Source of the DNA: Cadophora sp. MPI-SDFR-AT-0126
Taxonomy: Eukaryota; Ascomycota; Leotiomycetes; Helotiales; Ploettnerulaceae
Assembly: GCA_020747065.1 (NCBI GenBank)
Contig: JAGMVK010000001.1
Coordinates: 1,984,001 to 2,048,000, forward strand
Reading direction: 5' to 3'
DNA length: 64,000 bases
Each line of letters opens with the position of its first letter. Within the stretch, counting starts at the first letter, position 1. The notes under the pieces are model-generated. The model ran no database searches, was not told the DNA's origin, and was given only the letters and a program-made list of their open reading frames with translations. Positions 1-10,960 of this stretch are shown here, one piece after another. Position numbers and translations under genes: made by a program.

Positions 1-607
1 GATGGTGGTTCCGTAGATGTATTCTGCGCAAGTCAATTCCGTGTCGAGAAGCACATGCGTTGAGTCTAGACGTACCTTTAAATCCAGACCATCGGATAGC
101 ACTGGCACACATTGGGCACGATTCAGCATTCGTGTAAATGGAAAGTTGGCCCCAAGCAGCGTATATCTGCGACGCCGTCATGTTCTTAGCGATGAAGACA
201 GCTGTGCATGCATTTATCGCTGAGATCTCGCCGTGAATACTATGAATGTCAGAAACCCATTCTGAAGATACAGTGATGGACGTACGTAGGGTCTCCAGTT
301 CTGAAGTTTGCACCCTTGCAGACGATCGCATCTGCGGTGTGGTTGACGATGATGGTTCCGTATGCAGCGAAAGGACATGGACCACTCTGTTCGTAGAGAG
401 CTTCATTTGCCTCGATGACCTGTCACTAATCGAGCAAAATGTGGATTCGCGATGACTTACGAGTCGCATATACTTCACACGTGTGGAATACGGAATGGAG
501 TTGACCGTCAGGCCAGTCATATCTTGATCATCATTAGGGACTGTGAAAGCAGCCGTTATCGAGGAGGCAAGTAGGCCAAGAATGGAGAGCGCTTTGAGGG
601 TAAACAT
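1..607 (-). CDS. Secreted cytidine/nucleoside-deaminase-like protein (partial, 3' end outside window)
   Basis: The gene runs leftward off the window edge. Exons read on the minus strand are 607-461, 419-286, 239-76 and 23-1, with GT-AG introns of 41, 46 and 52 bp. The protein opens with a clear signal peptide (MFTLKALSILGLLASSITAA). It continues with YMRLVIEANEAL, a GPCPFAAYGTIIV core strand, the zinc/catalytic motif IHGEISAIN, and the second zinc motif SCPMCASAIRW followed by EYIYGTTI. That order (H-x-E, then C-x2-C) is the zinc site of the cytidine/deoxycytidylate and tRNA-adenosine deaminase superfamily. The motif is split by intron 2, so it appears only after splicing. Family membership is secure. 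The substrate is not visible, and the signal peptide suggests an extracytoplasmic enzyme, which is unusual for this fold. A TATAAAA lies on the minus strand at 677-671, 64 bp upstream of the ATG. Confidence 0.85.
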   Translation of the reverse strand, partial: MFTLKALSILGLLASSITAAFTVPNDDQDMTGLTVNSIPYSTRVKYMRLVSHRESTFCSISDRSSRQMKLSTNRVVHVLSLHTEPSSSTTPQMRSSARVQTSELETLRTSITVSSEWVSDIHSIHGEISAINACTAVFIAKNMTASQIYAAWGQLSIYTNAESCPMCASAIRWSGFKGTSRLNACASRHGIDLRRIHLRNHH

Positions 608-670
608 TATGAGGGCGTTTCGTGCAAGTGACAGGACAGTACCTCCAGAGCACGAGCGACAACGAGGTAC

Positions 671-677
671 TTTTATA
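671..677 (-). promoter_or_regulatory. TATA-box candidate for the deaminase-like gene
   Basis: TATAAAA on the minus strand, 64 bp upstream of the ATG at 607. Spacing and sequence fit a fungal TATA element. No transcript start is visible. Confidence 0.4.
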
Positions 678-2876
678 TCAACACATCGGTACCGACAAAC
701 TCTAGCGTTCCATCCTCACCGCTCGTATTCCTTGACCGCGACCCGAGTAAAACTAATATGTTGCATCTGGAACTGCATGACTGAATTCATTCTCCTTATC
801 TCCTTCCCTTCCATCGTTCATGAGTGGGATGTTCATCACGATTTCGAACCGGTCGGCTATCGTTCTTAGCCTTCTTGTGCCTGACTAGTTAGTATTGTCA
901 ACAAATTACCGGTACAACAAATTCGCATCTGAAGGCGAATTGGTTGATTGCAGCAAAAGTGGAAAAGCATCATCGTTGCTCGAATCATATGTTTTCATTC
1001 ATGACTGTCAGGGGAACCTGACTTGTTAGTGTCGCTTCGATAGGCAATTCCGGCGCCATGGTTCCAATCTCGTGGAAGTGCCTTGGCGTCTCCGCTCCCA
1101 AATTCTAGAATACTAAGAATTACAGTTTTGCTAGGATTTGGGTTTTATGTGACCAGTCGGTCATAATTGATGATGTGTTGCAGCTAAACCTGAATACCTA
1201 CAAGCAAGCGTCGGAGACACGCAGATGTGAATAGGAAATAGCAATTATGAAAAGAACATCAAGAAGAAATTCTAGCCTATTTAGTTCAAACCTCGATACT
1301 CACTACCGTTCTTTCAAAGCTTTCGTATTATCATTAGTTCCTGGTGGTTCCATCCCACTTTCGACTTATGCCTTGTATATTCCCCGCGATTTCCCATCGG
1401 ATTTTGCACTGTGGATAGTTGGTCATTACCTTGACCATGTAACAATTGCCTGTCGGCCATTGGCAAGGCAGATTCTCTGTCTGGAATGACAATGTGAGGT
1501 TTCACTCTTTTCAATCGGTCTCGATTTCCTCATGTTGAAGTCTTCGAGCGGCTTGGCAGCATCCCACCTTCAGAACTCCACCATAAACTTACTTCGAATC
1601 TATTCCTTGGCAAGGCCGAAAGATCATGCCGACGTCCCAGTGATAAGAAGAGATTTCTCATTTTCATATCATGTATTGACTGGCGAGTCCAGTTGTGTTG
1701 AACTGTAGCTGTTTATGGGGATGCGGGGTGCTCCCCACACTACGCGAGCTGATCGAAGGTAAACATCCGGTTGAACGCCAGCAAATTCGACGTGATCCTC
1801 TGTTAATCCTCTTAACGATATTGCATACGAATCTGAAGAATTTGTTCTTCCTAGGGGACGTCGTGCTCCCGCCAGACCATCTTTTTAGAGGACTGGCAAT
1901 TTAAACTTTGGGTGATCCAAACAGTAACGGTTCTCTTCCAGGCCATAAAGCACGGGATGCAAAGTCATCGATGAGGATTCTGGGCACTATCTCGCACATG
2001 TTGTATATAGGTAAACATTGTCCACTTGGCCATTCGTCAGAATGAACTCCATTTCCCCAAAGGAGAACATCCAGAGTGACGTGCATGAGCTGAATGGACA
2101 AGCTTGATGCGATCAGTTGCGTGTGCCAACACGCAGTATTACAGTACCATTAGTCAATTCAGAACTGTTCAAGAGACGGCAGAATTAAGATACCCATAGC
2201 TGGACTCGGATACTAGTAGGCAGCGCATCTCCTTATTAGATCCTGTCAATATGACCAACGGCCCAAGTATCAAGTTCCAAGCTGATCTGGTCAAGGCATC
2301 TGTCAAGAGGCGGCAAAGCAGCAGCGAACTCCCCGGATGAATGGTACTTTCGTTTACTGCCGAATATGATAGGCGATACTTAATTTTTTTTGGGTGAAGT
2401 GAAGTCGAATGCGGTCACTAGACGTATATTTATGCTCAGTTATTGCAAATGCAATCGGTAGCGGATGGGAAGTGCAAATTGAAACTGGCATCGTACGATG
2501 TTAGTGTATGGAACTTGCAAAGAATCTGAAGCTGGGAGGCAGTGTTGGTAGAGCGGGTGAGTTGCGCAGGGGAATCAAATTTTGATCGGCATAGGACGAG
2601 AATGTGACCGTATCAAGAAGAGGCTTGGTTTTGGTAATGGTCTGGATAGTAATCAGCCGTGACGACAGAATAAAAAAAAAGAAAAAAAAACAAACAAACA
2701 GTAAGATGCAGAAGAAACAATCGCTTCACTGATTTTCAGTAGGGAGAATGCGTTCTGGAGAAAATCTGTTTAGACCATCTGGACTCGTTGAAACTTGTAT
2801 GTTGCCTCCAAAGATTGTGTTGACCAGGCTGGGAAAATTGGGGTCAACGAGCAGTGTCTAAAGCAACGATAAGACC

Positions 2877-2904
2877 TTTTTTTTTGGGGGGGGGGGGGGG
2901 GGGG
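2877..2904. repeat. T9-G19 homopolymer tract
   Basis: Nine T followed by nineteen G without interruption, then TGGG. A G run of this length can fold as a quadruplex and is also prone to length error in sequencing. Confidence 0.9.
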
Positions 2905-3396
2905 TGGGTATTGTATCGCTTTTCGATCTGAATAAATCTCAGGGACTTGGTGGGATGCAAACAGTCTGTGAAGTCAGCCTGAAGACAATCAGGTGCTTTT
3001 GGGAGATCCTCGCTGCAAAGCGACAGGATACCAGGGGCCAGAGGAGGCGTGATAATCATAAGCCCGATGTTGCACGTGGAGTGAGATGCAGGTGTTTCGG
3101 AGTAGACCTGAGCATGGAGGGATTACCGCTGACATGCATGATGCGAAGCGACTTGGGGGGAGGCTGACCAAGAAACGTCCGCATCCAATCCGATGGCGGA
3201 ACACTTCACCCGTCGTGATCATCAATCCGTGATCATTCGGTGAGATGGGACAGATGAGCCTCAAGTACAGCACCGCAAAGCCAGGTGGTCGTTCTTCTAA
3301 CTCTGTGTGAATTCTTTCGTTCGACCGAATGCATGGAGACACTCTTTTGGCTCATGCCAGCTCTCGAGGAACAAGAGGAAGCTCCAGCTGGAAGGG

Positions 3397-5312
3397 ATGG
3401 CCGATAAAAATCCCGCGGACTCTGGTACCCTGGAGAGCAGGAACGAAAACAAAGGAGGTATGGACCTGCAATTCGTCAACATGAACACAACTTCCCAGCT
3501 TGAAAAGCAGCGGAATAAGAAAGTTATTCGGTCCATGGCAATGAAGAGTTTTCGTCGTAAGCAGACGTCGAAGAAGGCTCCAGAAAAGACAGGAAATGTC
3601 AGAGAAGTCAGCGGAGGCAGCTCGGTACCGTTTTCGTCTCAGCTTGGTCCCCAAGCTTATTCACTTCTTGATGTGGTTACCGAAGAACCGTCACCCTACA
3701 TGGCCCGCGTCGAAGACTTATCCTCGGAGACGTCTCCGTCATTTTACACATCATTGTCTTCCAGATCTTGTAGCAATAATGGTGAAAGCGATTCAGCATC
3801 GGGTTTCGATGAAAATTCTCTCCAGAGACGACTTCCTAGTCATTTGTCGACTCCAATTCCGTCCATGATTAGCAGTCCAATAACGCCTCTTGGGGCGGGA
3901 AGAGTAGATCCTTTCAGAATATACCCGGTGGGTGGGAAAAGTAATATACCAGAATTATTCGACCACTGTAAGTCAATAGCCTCCCATCAATGTCTTCTTC
4001 TAAGAGCAAGTCACACTGTTCTGACTTCAGTACCAGCTGTTGCGATTTTATGGCCAGGTCTTGGTCCCCAATCTCAGATGGCAACAGTATGGTTCCGTAA
4101 AGCATGGGAAAAGCCAATACTGATGCATGCCCTCGCATTCGGAGCCATCGTCCACATGGACGTTCTTCGAAGTCCACGGATCAGCCTTGAAAATCCTCTT
4201 CGCCTCTTCCACAAAGTACAGACAATGACTTTGCTGAAAGAGGAGATGAAGAAACCTGATGAGACAGCTTTAGATGATGTGATACTCGCTATCCTAGCTC
4301 TGAGTACCAATGAAGTCGAGACAGTCGCGAATAACATGAAAGAGAAGGTTCGCTCGCCTTTCAGCTCGCCGCTCGCGAGTATCCAGTGGCTTGATGTGTA
4401 TGGAAGTTTCACACACGTAAAGGCACATACACTCGCAATGCGATCTGTGATTGCTCGTCGAGGTGGCCTGGAACAGGTAGAGCTACCAGGATTGGCAGAG
4501 ACTTTATCGCTGTAAGCATGGACCTTGTAATTTTACAAATTCTAGAAATTGAAGACGAAACTGACGTGATACCTTGTAGTTCAGATGTCCTAGGAGCGAC
4601 TCAGAATCTTTCCAAGCCACACTTTCCTGTTCTCCTCGCCGCCAAGAATCTTCCTTCACTCGAGGTTGACCGACTTCTGAGACTTCCATTGAGGAACCTA
4701 GGTCAAGGATTTGAAAGTTTGAATCCTTTCGGAATTAATGAGCAGGCACTCGGAGTTATACGAACAATGGTGGAGCTGAGCATGGTCATCGATGGCCATA
4801 TGAGAGGAGCCAGGCCGATAACAGACATGGCAGCCTTTGTACTCAGACGAAATGCTGTCCAGCATAGTCTAATGTCGCTACCGTCTGGCCAAGAGCTCGG
4901 AGTCGGGGAAGTGAGCAGTATCTGTCTGTATGAATCCATTCGCCATGCAGTCATGATCTACAGCGTTGCTGTAACATTTCCATTACCGCCTCTGACAGGC
5001 GTATTTGGAAAGCTGGCGACGGCTTTAAAGAACGTCATGGAGACGTCGAAATTCGATCCCTGCTGGCAGCTGTGCCCCAAGACGTTGCTGTGGATATTGG
5101 TTCTGGGCGGGATTGCGGCGTCCGACACAAACGAAAGATCGTGGTATGTTCAAAATGTGGAGGCAGTTTCGGGAGCTCTGAAGCTGTCAGAATGGAACGA
5201 TGTGGTTAAAAATATTGAAGAATACCTATGGCTTGAGAGTGCCTGTGATAATGGAGGAAGGATCCTATGGGACGAGGTGGTCAACGACAGGTTCCTTCAG
5301 ATGAATCTCTAA
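3397..5312 (+). CDS. Fungal-specific transcription regulator, PF11951-type, without visible zinc cluster
   Basis: Two exons, 3397-4511 and 4580-5312, joined over a 68-bp intron (GTAAGC...TTGTAG) that removes an in-frame stop and gives SLSDVLGATQNLSKPHFP; about 615 aa. A longer frame opens at 3307, but the ATG at 3397 (MADKNPADSG) looks the more natural start. The N-terminal part has the block QFVNMNTTSQLEKQRNKKVI followed by RSMAMKSFRRKQ, a basic segment typical of this fungal family. A Ser/Thr-rich linker follows, then the long helical regulatory domain (WFRKAWEKPILMHALAFGA, RRGGLEQVELPGLAE). No Cys6 zinc cluster is present, which is common in this subfamily. It is probably nuclear, and its targets are unknown. 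No metabolic gene cluster surrounds it, so nothing in the context suggests a pathway. Confidence 0.8.
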
Positions 5313-6196
5313 GGAATTATGTGGCATTCGAAACAATTTGTATCAAGGCAAAAATTCTGACGACGAGGATACGATAGAAGAATCGGGACATACAAGAATG
5401 TGCTGACAAAACAATTTAACGGCACATAAGGCAGGAAGAGGTTTTCGTGCTTCAAAATATGAGATATGTCGTGTAGTTCAAATAAATTTGGTTGGACTCT
5501 AATCGGTCATCAATTACCAATAAGAACAGTACCACACGTATTGACATGCATGTCAGCGGGGTCGATTTCAGGACTGAAGACCAGGATGAGCAGCATCCCA
5601 ATCAGGACTAACCCGAAGCCAGGATCAGCAATGTCTCTTTTGGGCATACCTCAGATGCAGCTCGAGGGTAGCCCCCACAGAGCAGCTTAATCATCTGTGT
5701 GGCTGATTGGAATTCCAGTCTCTCGCTCCACACTCCATAGCAATATATATGGCCCTGATCGAGTAGTGCAAGAAGTCATCAGCCGAGGCTGAACTAGGAA
5801 GATCTCAATCAAGTCTCCCAAAACGGACAAAAGAGCCACCTCACACTGAAAGATGTGTCACCTTAGTCGGGAAAAGGTGAGAAAGAATATTGGACAGTAC
5901 TGATCACAGACGGTGACCGTGCCAGATTAAGCTTTCTGGCTTTCGGCACCTCTTGCACAGTTCTCTTTCACTATGTACTTTACTGGCTTGAGCCTGGTCC
6001 GTTTAGAGAGCCTGCTGAATTACAAGTTGAAAGGTGCAGCCCTACAGTTGACTGAAACTTTAATATAAATGACATTCATAGAAACCAAGCTTTTGTGATC
6101 GCTTTTCAATCTATTCTCCAGAGACTTTGATTGCTGCAAATATTCAGTCTTCGCGTAGAACTATCGATCACAACTAAAATCGCGAACTTGAGGATC
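5313..6196. other. Intergenic, promoter side of the bZIP gene
   Basis: No coding potential that I trust. An AT-rich stretch with a TAATATAAAT element lies near 6061, about 130 bp before the bZIP start codon. Confidence 0.55.
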
Positions 6197-7087
6197 ATGT
6201 CAGACATGGCTTACAACCACAACACCGAAGAAATATCTTCATTTGACTACAATGATGAAATATGGCAGACTGGGACTTCTTCATCAAGCTCAGACGTCTA
6301 CTCACCCAGCGGGCCCATGGTATGGATCACGAACAACTGCCCAGAAAATCACGAGGATACTGAATTCGGCCCCTTTTAGGATCAATCCGATGCGATGGTG
6401 AGATGGGCAAACTCCTGCCAAAACTTACTTCCATTCGACTACGAAGCGTGGCAATTCGGGGGGACAGTTCCAGACTCCGACACGAACCATCGAGAAGAGC
6501 GATCTTCGGTGAGAACTCACCCAGCTCAAAGTCGAAGTATTGAATCACTACTAATCAGTTCTAGGCTCCCATCTCAGTATGGGAAGCATCAGCCCAGAGT
6601 ATGGCAAACGAAATTTCTCGCTCAGCCCAACAAGTCCCAAGAGGTCAAAAATCGAACCTCCACCAGTCTTCGTCGCTATCTTACAACCAATCACCGGCTG
6701 ATTCACCAGCTGGCTCGGTATCGAAATCTCCTCACTCACGCAAGCATTTGAGCGAATCAGCATTGAACGTAAGAAATTCATACCAAGTCAGAATGGCCAA
6801 GGCTGATTGCTTCATAGAAACGACGGAGTCAGAATCGCGAGTCACAGCGATCGTTTCGGGAAAGACAAAAACTTCATGTGGTGTGGCTGGAGGACCAAGT
6901 ACGTGGTCTGAAAGCAAAATACAACGAATTGGAGAAAGATTACGTTCATCTGAATTGCAAGTATAGAGCACTACTCGAGAGGACTGCTGTGAACGAAGAG
7001 GCGTATACCAGCACAGATGAGATAGGATCCTGGTCTGTGGCACCTGGTTTGGAGAATTTTACCGAGCACACTTATCATTCCTCGTAG
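6197..7087 (+). CDS. bZIP transcription factor (Yap/AP-1-like basic region)
   Basis: Four exons: 6197-6319, 6380-6508, 6565-6768 and 6818-7087; 241 aa. The introns are 60, 56 and 49 bp, all phase 0. The first intron is a multiple of three and carries an in-frame TAG as part of its own CCCCTTTTAG acceptor. The last exon begins with the basic region KRRSQNRESQRSFRERQ, which has the bZIP N-x7-R spacing and the Q/F residues typical of Yap-type factors. It runs directly into a leucine-zipper-like coiled coil (LEDQVRGLKAKYNELEKDYV). The N-terminal 150 residues are Ser/Asp/Asn-rich and low in complexity, as expected for an activation region. No C-terminal cysteine-rich domain is seen, so the redox sensing of Yap1/Pap1 is not supported. 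The target genes cannot be read from the sequence. Confidence 0.85.
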
Positions 7088-7413
7088 CTGTTGGTGCTGG
7101 AATTGAGGCAAGGAATCTCGGTTTGGGGTTGCTAGAGGGGGAAAGGAGTAGGGACTAATTCAACTTGCTAGAGTATAATCAACAAAGAAATCAAAGATAC
7201 AACCGGAACCGCTGGAGAAGTAATGAAAGGTCAGAATAAGTACAACATCACTTGTTATGTATTCATCTACAAGGTAATAGTCTCAGTCCATCGACGTGCA
7301 TTATTTGCCAGCATATATTCAAAGGTCTTTGAGTAGGCAACGACGTTATCCGATACTTCGTCTTGTTGTAAAGTAATCAAACCCACAAATTCGTGACGAT
7401 CGTCCAGCCAACA
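7088..7413. other. Convergent 3' intergenic spacer
   Basis: The 3' ends of the bZIP gene (plus) and the 2EXR gene (minus) face each other across 326 bp. No further gene is visible. Confidence 0.6.
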
Positions 7414-8185
7414 CTAGAAATCTGCATAGCCAGTGGGATTTAGTCCAGGAATGTATTCGGGTCTCTTGTCATGATTAGCAGTAGCTCGCTTGAAATAGGG
7501 AACAAGCAACTCACCCTGGACTCCATCCTGGAATCAAAGCGCCACCATCAAGTACCTTCAATTCCTCTCCAGTCTTACGACTCGTAATACGGACTCGTGG
7601 ACACTCCCATCCCGGATTGTTTATCCTTGCACCTTCAAAGTCTCTGGTAAGTATCGCTTTACTGTCGCCTCTCCAATCCGTAAGAAGCCCCTCGGCGGTA
7701 TTCAATTCCAATTCCTTCAATCGCGCCATACCCATGACGACCTCCATGTTGAAATGTCCAAAGTACGAAGCATCTGCCACCTCGAGTATCATCTTCTCAA
7801 TGCTTCCAAGTTCAATATTATCAATATACTCCAGCAGATTGTCACTGCATCGGATTGTGTCTTGGCCAAACGCAACATAGATGTAGTTGGGCGCCTTCAG
7901 GGTCGTATGGTGCGGCGTATAATTGGACTTGAAAGTTGCGAAGTATGTTTTGTAGATAGACAGGGCTTCGTAACGCGATTCGCGACACACGTGTAGAGTC
8001 GGGGGAATCGGGGTACGGGAGAGAAAGGCTTTGATGAAGCGCGTTTGCTGTTGGTTCGACTTAACGACGCCTTTCTCGCAATTGATATCGACGATGCGAG
8101 GGCTAGAGTGGACGATAGCCCAGATCTTGAGCCGCAATTCGCTGGGCAGGGTCGGGAAGAGGTGGAACTCTGTGAGGGAGGTCAT
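7414..8185 (-). CDS. 2EXR-domain protein of unknown function
   Basis: The opening FHLFPTLPSELRLKIWAIV and SSPRIVDI, with the later TLHVCRESRYEALSIY, are hallmarks of the fungal 2EXR family (PF20150), whose function is unknown. The long exon is 8185-7515. The apparent stop after SPG is the TGA inside a strong GTGAGT donor. Splicing to 7462 over a 52-bp intron with a GCTAATC branch site adds PEYIPGLNPTGYADF before a TAG at 7414, giving 239 aa. A second AG two bases upstream would give a different, shorter tail, so the last exon is less certain than the first. No signal peptide or membrane segment is present, so a soluble intracellular protein is expected. Confidence 0.8.
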
Positions 8186-10796
8186 TGTCGCGTCTTGGGA
8201 CGGTCCCTGGGTACGAAGTCAGGGCTAGCCAAAAGAAAAAGGTAAAAGGAGAGCCATTACCTTCTATATGATCGAAGCGGGCTTCTTGTTCGCGATCAGC
8301 AGAGGTGTTGTCTGTAATAAGTTGTTGTGAAGCTTTTGTTTACGTCGAAGTTTAGAGCCTAAAGTGTTTGTCTGCCTGATGCTGCAAGGCTGAGGCGAAG
8401 TACCCCCGCTAATACAGTTCTACTTATTTTTCCACAGCACACAACAAGGTATGAAGGACACGGTGTAAATACTTTGCTCCAAGATGATCTTGTTCATAGA
8501 GCACCTATTTTGGGGACAGATGTATTGGTCACCGCTGGCTAACGGGAAGTTCTTCATCGCAAAATTATCGGCATCAGCAGCGATTACCCACTTCAGAAGC
8601 TCACGCTCGAAGCGAAGCCCCATCTCATACGCGGAAGTTTAAAAGCAAATACTGCGGCGGACACAGCAGGGCAAAGGGAGAAGAACTCGCGAATAACGAT
8701 AAGATGAATGGCTAATGATGGGTCTCCTTGGTAATGGCCCACCGGGGCTTTCTGCTAGATTCAAGTCGGGAGGAAATACTCACCTCGAGCACTCCTCTAT
8801 GCACATAGAGAAATCGCAGGCTGAACGCTTCGTCTGCTTTGCAATCCGCCTTTCTGGCTTCAAAGGATTACTACTACATGGCTTTCTTACCTGTCAGATT
8901 TGTCTGCTGCAGGTGCTGATCACTCATCACCCGAACAGCTGAAGGATGCCGATGGCACATGTCATTTCCCCGTTTCGGAGCTCTGTTCTTTTTGGCTCTC
9001 GCGAACTATTGTCTGGTGGAGAAAACGTGGCAGAAGCCAAAGTGGTTCTTGTTCTGACCTGAGCTATGATTTGCCGTAGCTGGAGAGCAGTCATATCCAG
9101 AAGTCCATTTAAAGGTCCAAATTCCATCTGCCATTTCTTTGCTTTGCTTTGCCAAAGAACGAGCGAATGCCCCTCCTCCAATCTTCACAGCATCTGCATG
9201 TGCGAAACAGTTGCTCCGTATTTCTTTTTGGAGTTCTGTGGCATTTGCGGAAGGTGCGCCGAGATGGACAGAATCTATGGACAGATTTCAGGAGGTCGGC
9301 CAAGACTGAACTTTATGTCACCCCATTGTCACTGTCGGCGTGTCTCTATCACATATGAAGAAGTCTCAGACGATCCTTAAAATATATCGTCCATCTAGCT
9401 TTCTCACATTCCGATCGATCTGAGATTTGATGGCATGTAGAATGTGGATACCATGGCATTGTAGAAAACAATGTCAGATCAATACCTGGTTTGGTCTATT
9501 GTGGGTTCCGCAGAGTTCAAATATCGGACTAGATTGCAACGCCATTCCTCTCTCACGGTCCCGTTCTTTGTCTTCAGTATGATCTCCACTTTCGACTCAC
9601 CATTAGTAATGCTCGCTCAGCTTCTACTTGACGGCACTACTGTGCGTGCAAAGATCTCCAAGACTAGCGCTTTGGTGGCATGTATTGCAAAACAGGAGCT
9701 ATTACATTGAGGCGCGGCAGCTGAGATGGAAGACGATATCAGCTCATGATTGGTCAGAGTAAGCGAATAGCCCTGAAGCCAAAAATCTAGCTCCGATGGT
9801 CCACCAGTCAATGAATAGGTACAGAAAACACTTGCGGCTTCGTATACATTGGCCGGAGCGATAAAACGAAGTGTCGTTCAAATCGACATTGAGACGGAAC
9901 ATGCGCCAAAATTGAAAAATATCATGGGTGATTACTATTCATTCAACAAGCGTTCACAGGAAAACATGGAGCATGAAAAACAAATACTCGCAGCCACCAT
10001 GCAATCTCACATGCAGCACTGAAGAGATTCGGACAAGTGCTGGTGGCTGGTACAGTGATGATGTCAGTGGGCGAGCTATCTAGAGATCCAATACACCATC
10101 TCAATCAAAGATGGCGCAAAGATCGACACAAGAAGCGCCAGGCGCCAATTGAAGGGGAAAACAAGCGACGTCAGATTCCGGGGAACTCCTTCAGGATCTC
10201 CGGCTTTGTAGTGTTTATGTTTGGCATTGTCTAAATATGACTTGTCAGCTTCACAATTTTCAGGATGAGAATCTCCATGAAAGTGGCATGCATTTTCAAT
10301 GCAGATCAAATGCATCTGCTCGTCATCGTTTTTGCTTTTCCGATAATCTAGACTGCGAGATTCTCAACAAGCTCCAGCGACTGTACTACGACACGACAGC
10401 CGACTGTCTTCCCCTTTGCGGTCCGAGGAAAAGGATTGTTATCGGATGTATCATTTGTGCCTTGTCGTTCATCGGGAAGTCTAGACCTGAGGGGTAAAAT
10501 ACCCCGCGGCTTTTGCTCCTCGAGTCTCATGCCCCCAATCTGCGTGGCGTTCTCAGCGGTGGCCGAGGAATGTGCCCTAAAGGCTTGGTATTCAATAGGG
10601 CGCTGTTCTGAAGCTTGTCGTCTACGGCTCTGCCCCCGATTGGAGGTCAGAAGCGAAGAGGTCATACGTGGTTGGTTTCTGCAGCAGAAATTCGAGCAGA
10701 GATCGTCTCGATTGCACAACACATGTGAGACTTTCCAGCTTCAACTGTTTTGCTCCGGATATATTCGGCATCAAAAGGCCAGGGTAGACCGCAATG

Positions 10797-10832
10797 GTAC
10801 GAAAGGGGGTTTTCAGTGGGTCTCGTCCGCCC
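10797..10832 (+). repeat. Left inverted-repeat arm
   Basis: 36 bp starting GTACGAAAGGGGG; it matches the reverse complement of 10925-10960 at 35 of 36 positions. Confidence 0.95.
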
Positions 10833-10924
10833 TTGTAAGACAGTAAGGTTGTTCTTCCAATTAAACGTCTGAAATTCTCGAATTTTCTCCATCAATTACC
10901 TCAAAAATGAAGGCAGAATACCTG

Positions 10925-10960
10925 GGGTGGACGAGACCCACTGAAAACCCCCTTTCGTAC
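10925..10960 (-). repeat. Right inverted-repeat arm
   Basis: 36 bp ending CCCCCTTTCGTAC, the partner of 10797-10832 with a single T/C difference near its inner end. Confidence 0.95.

Larger units (their letters stand above)
608..3396. other. Intergenic, 2.8 kb, no supported gene
   Basis: Only short, non-conserved open frames occur here. Visible sequence features are an A-rich tract at about 2670-2700 and a T9-G19 homopolymer junction at 2877-2904. The right part should hold the promoter of the transcription regulator that starts at 3397. I saw no tRNA, rRNA or transposon protein remains. Confidence 0.6.
10797..10960. mobile_element. MITE-like element with 36-bp terminal inverted repeats
   Basis: The left arm (10797-10832) and right arm (10925-10960) are reverse complements over 36 bp with one mismatch, separated by a 92-bp AT-rich centre without coding potential. 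Both arms end in GTAC. Reading the outer TA as a duplicated target site leaves termini beginning CGAAAGGGGGTTTTCAGTGG, a layout that fits non-autonomous Tc1/mariner-type MITEs. No transposase occurs nearby. Assignment to a superfamily is inference; the inverted repeat itself is directly visible. Confidence 0.7.

Noticed and set aside
4512..4579. In-frame stop in the PF11951-type regulator as a nonsense mutation
   Set aside because: A GTAAGC donor and TTGTAG acceptor remove it and restore the family sequence SDVLGATQNLSKPHFP in phase.
6377..6379. TAG inside the bZIP gene as evidence of a pseudogene
   Set aside because: The stop is part of a good splice acceptor of a 60-bp phase-0 intron, and the remaining exons form an intact regulator.
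7511..7513. TGA as the true end of the 2EXR protein
   Set aside because: The TGA lies within a perfect GTGAGT donor, and a branch site and in-phase last exon follow within 52 bp.
8420..8623. 67-codon minus-strand frame (MGLRFERELLKWVIAADADN)
   Set aside because: It reads somewhat protein-like, but there is no homology signature and no adjoining exon. It could be a relic, not a supported gene.
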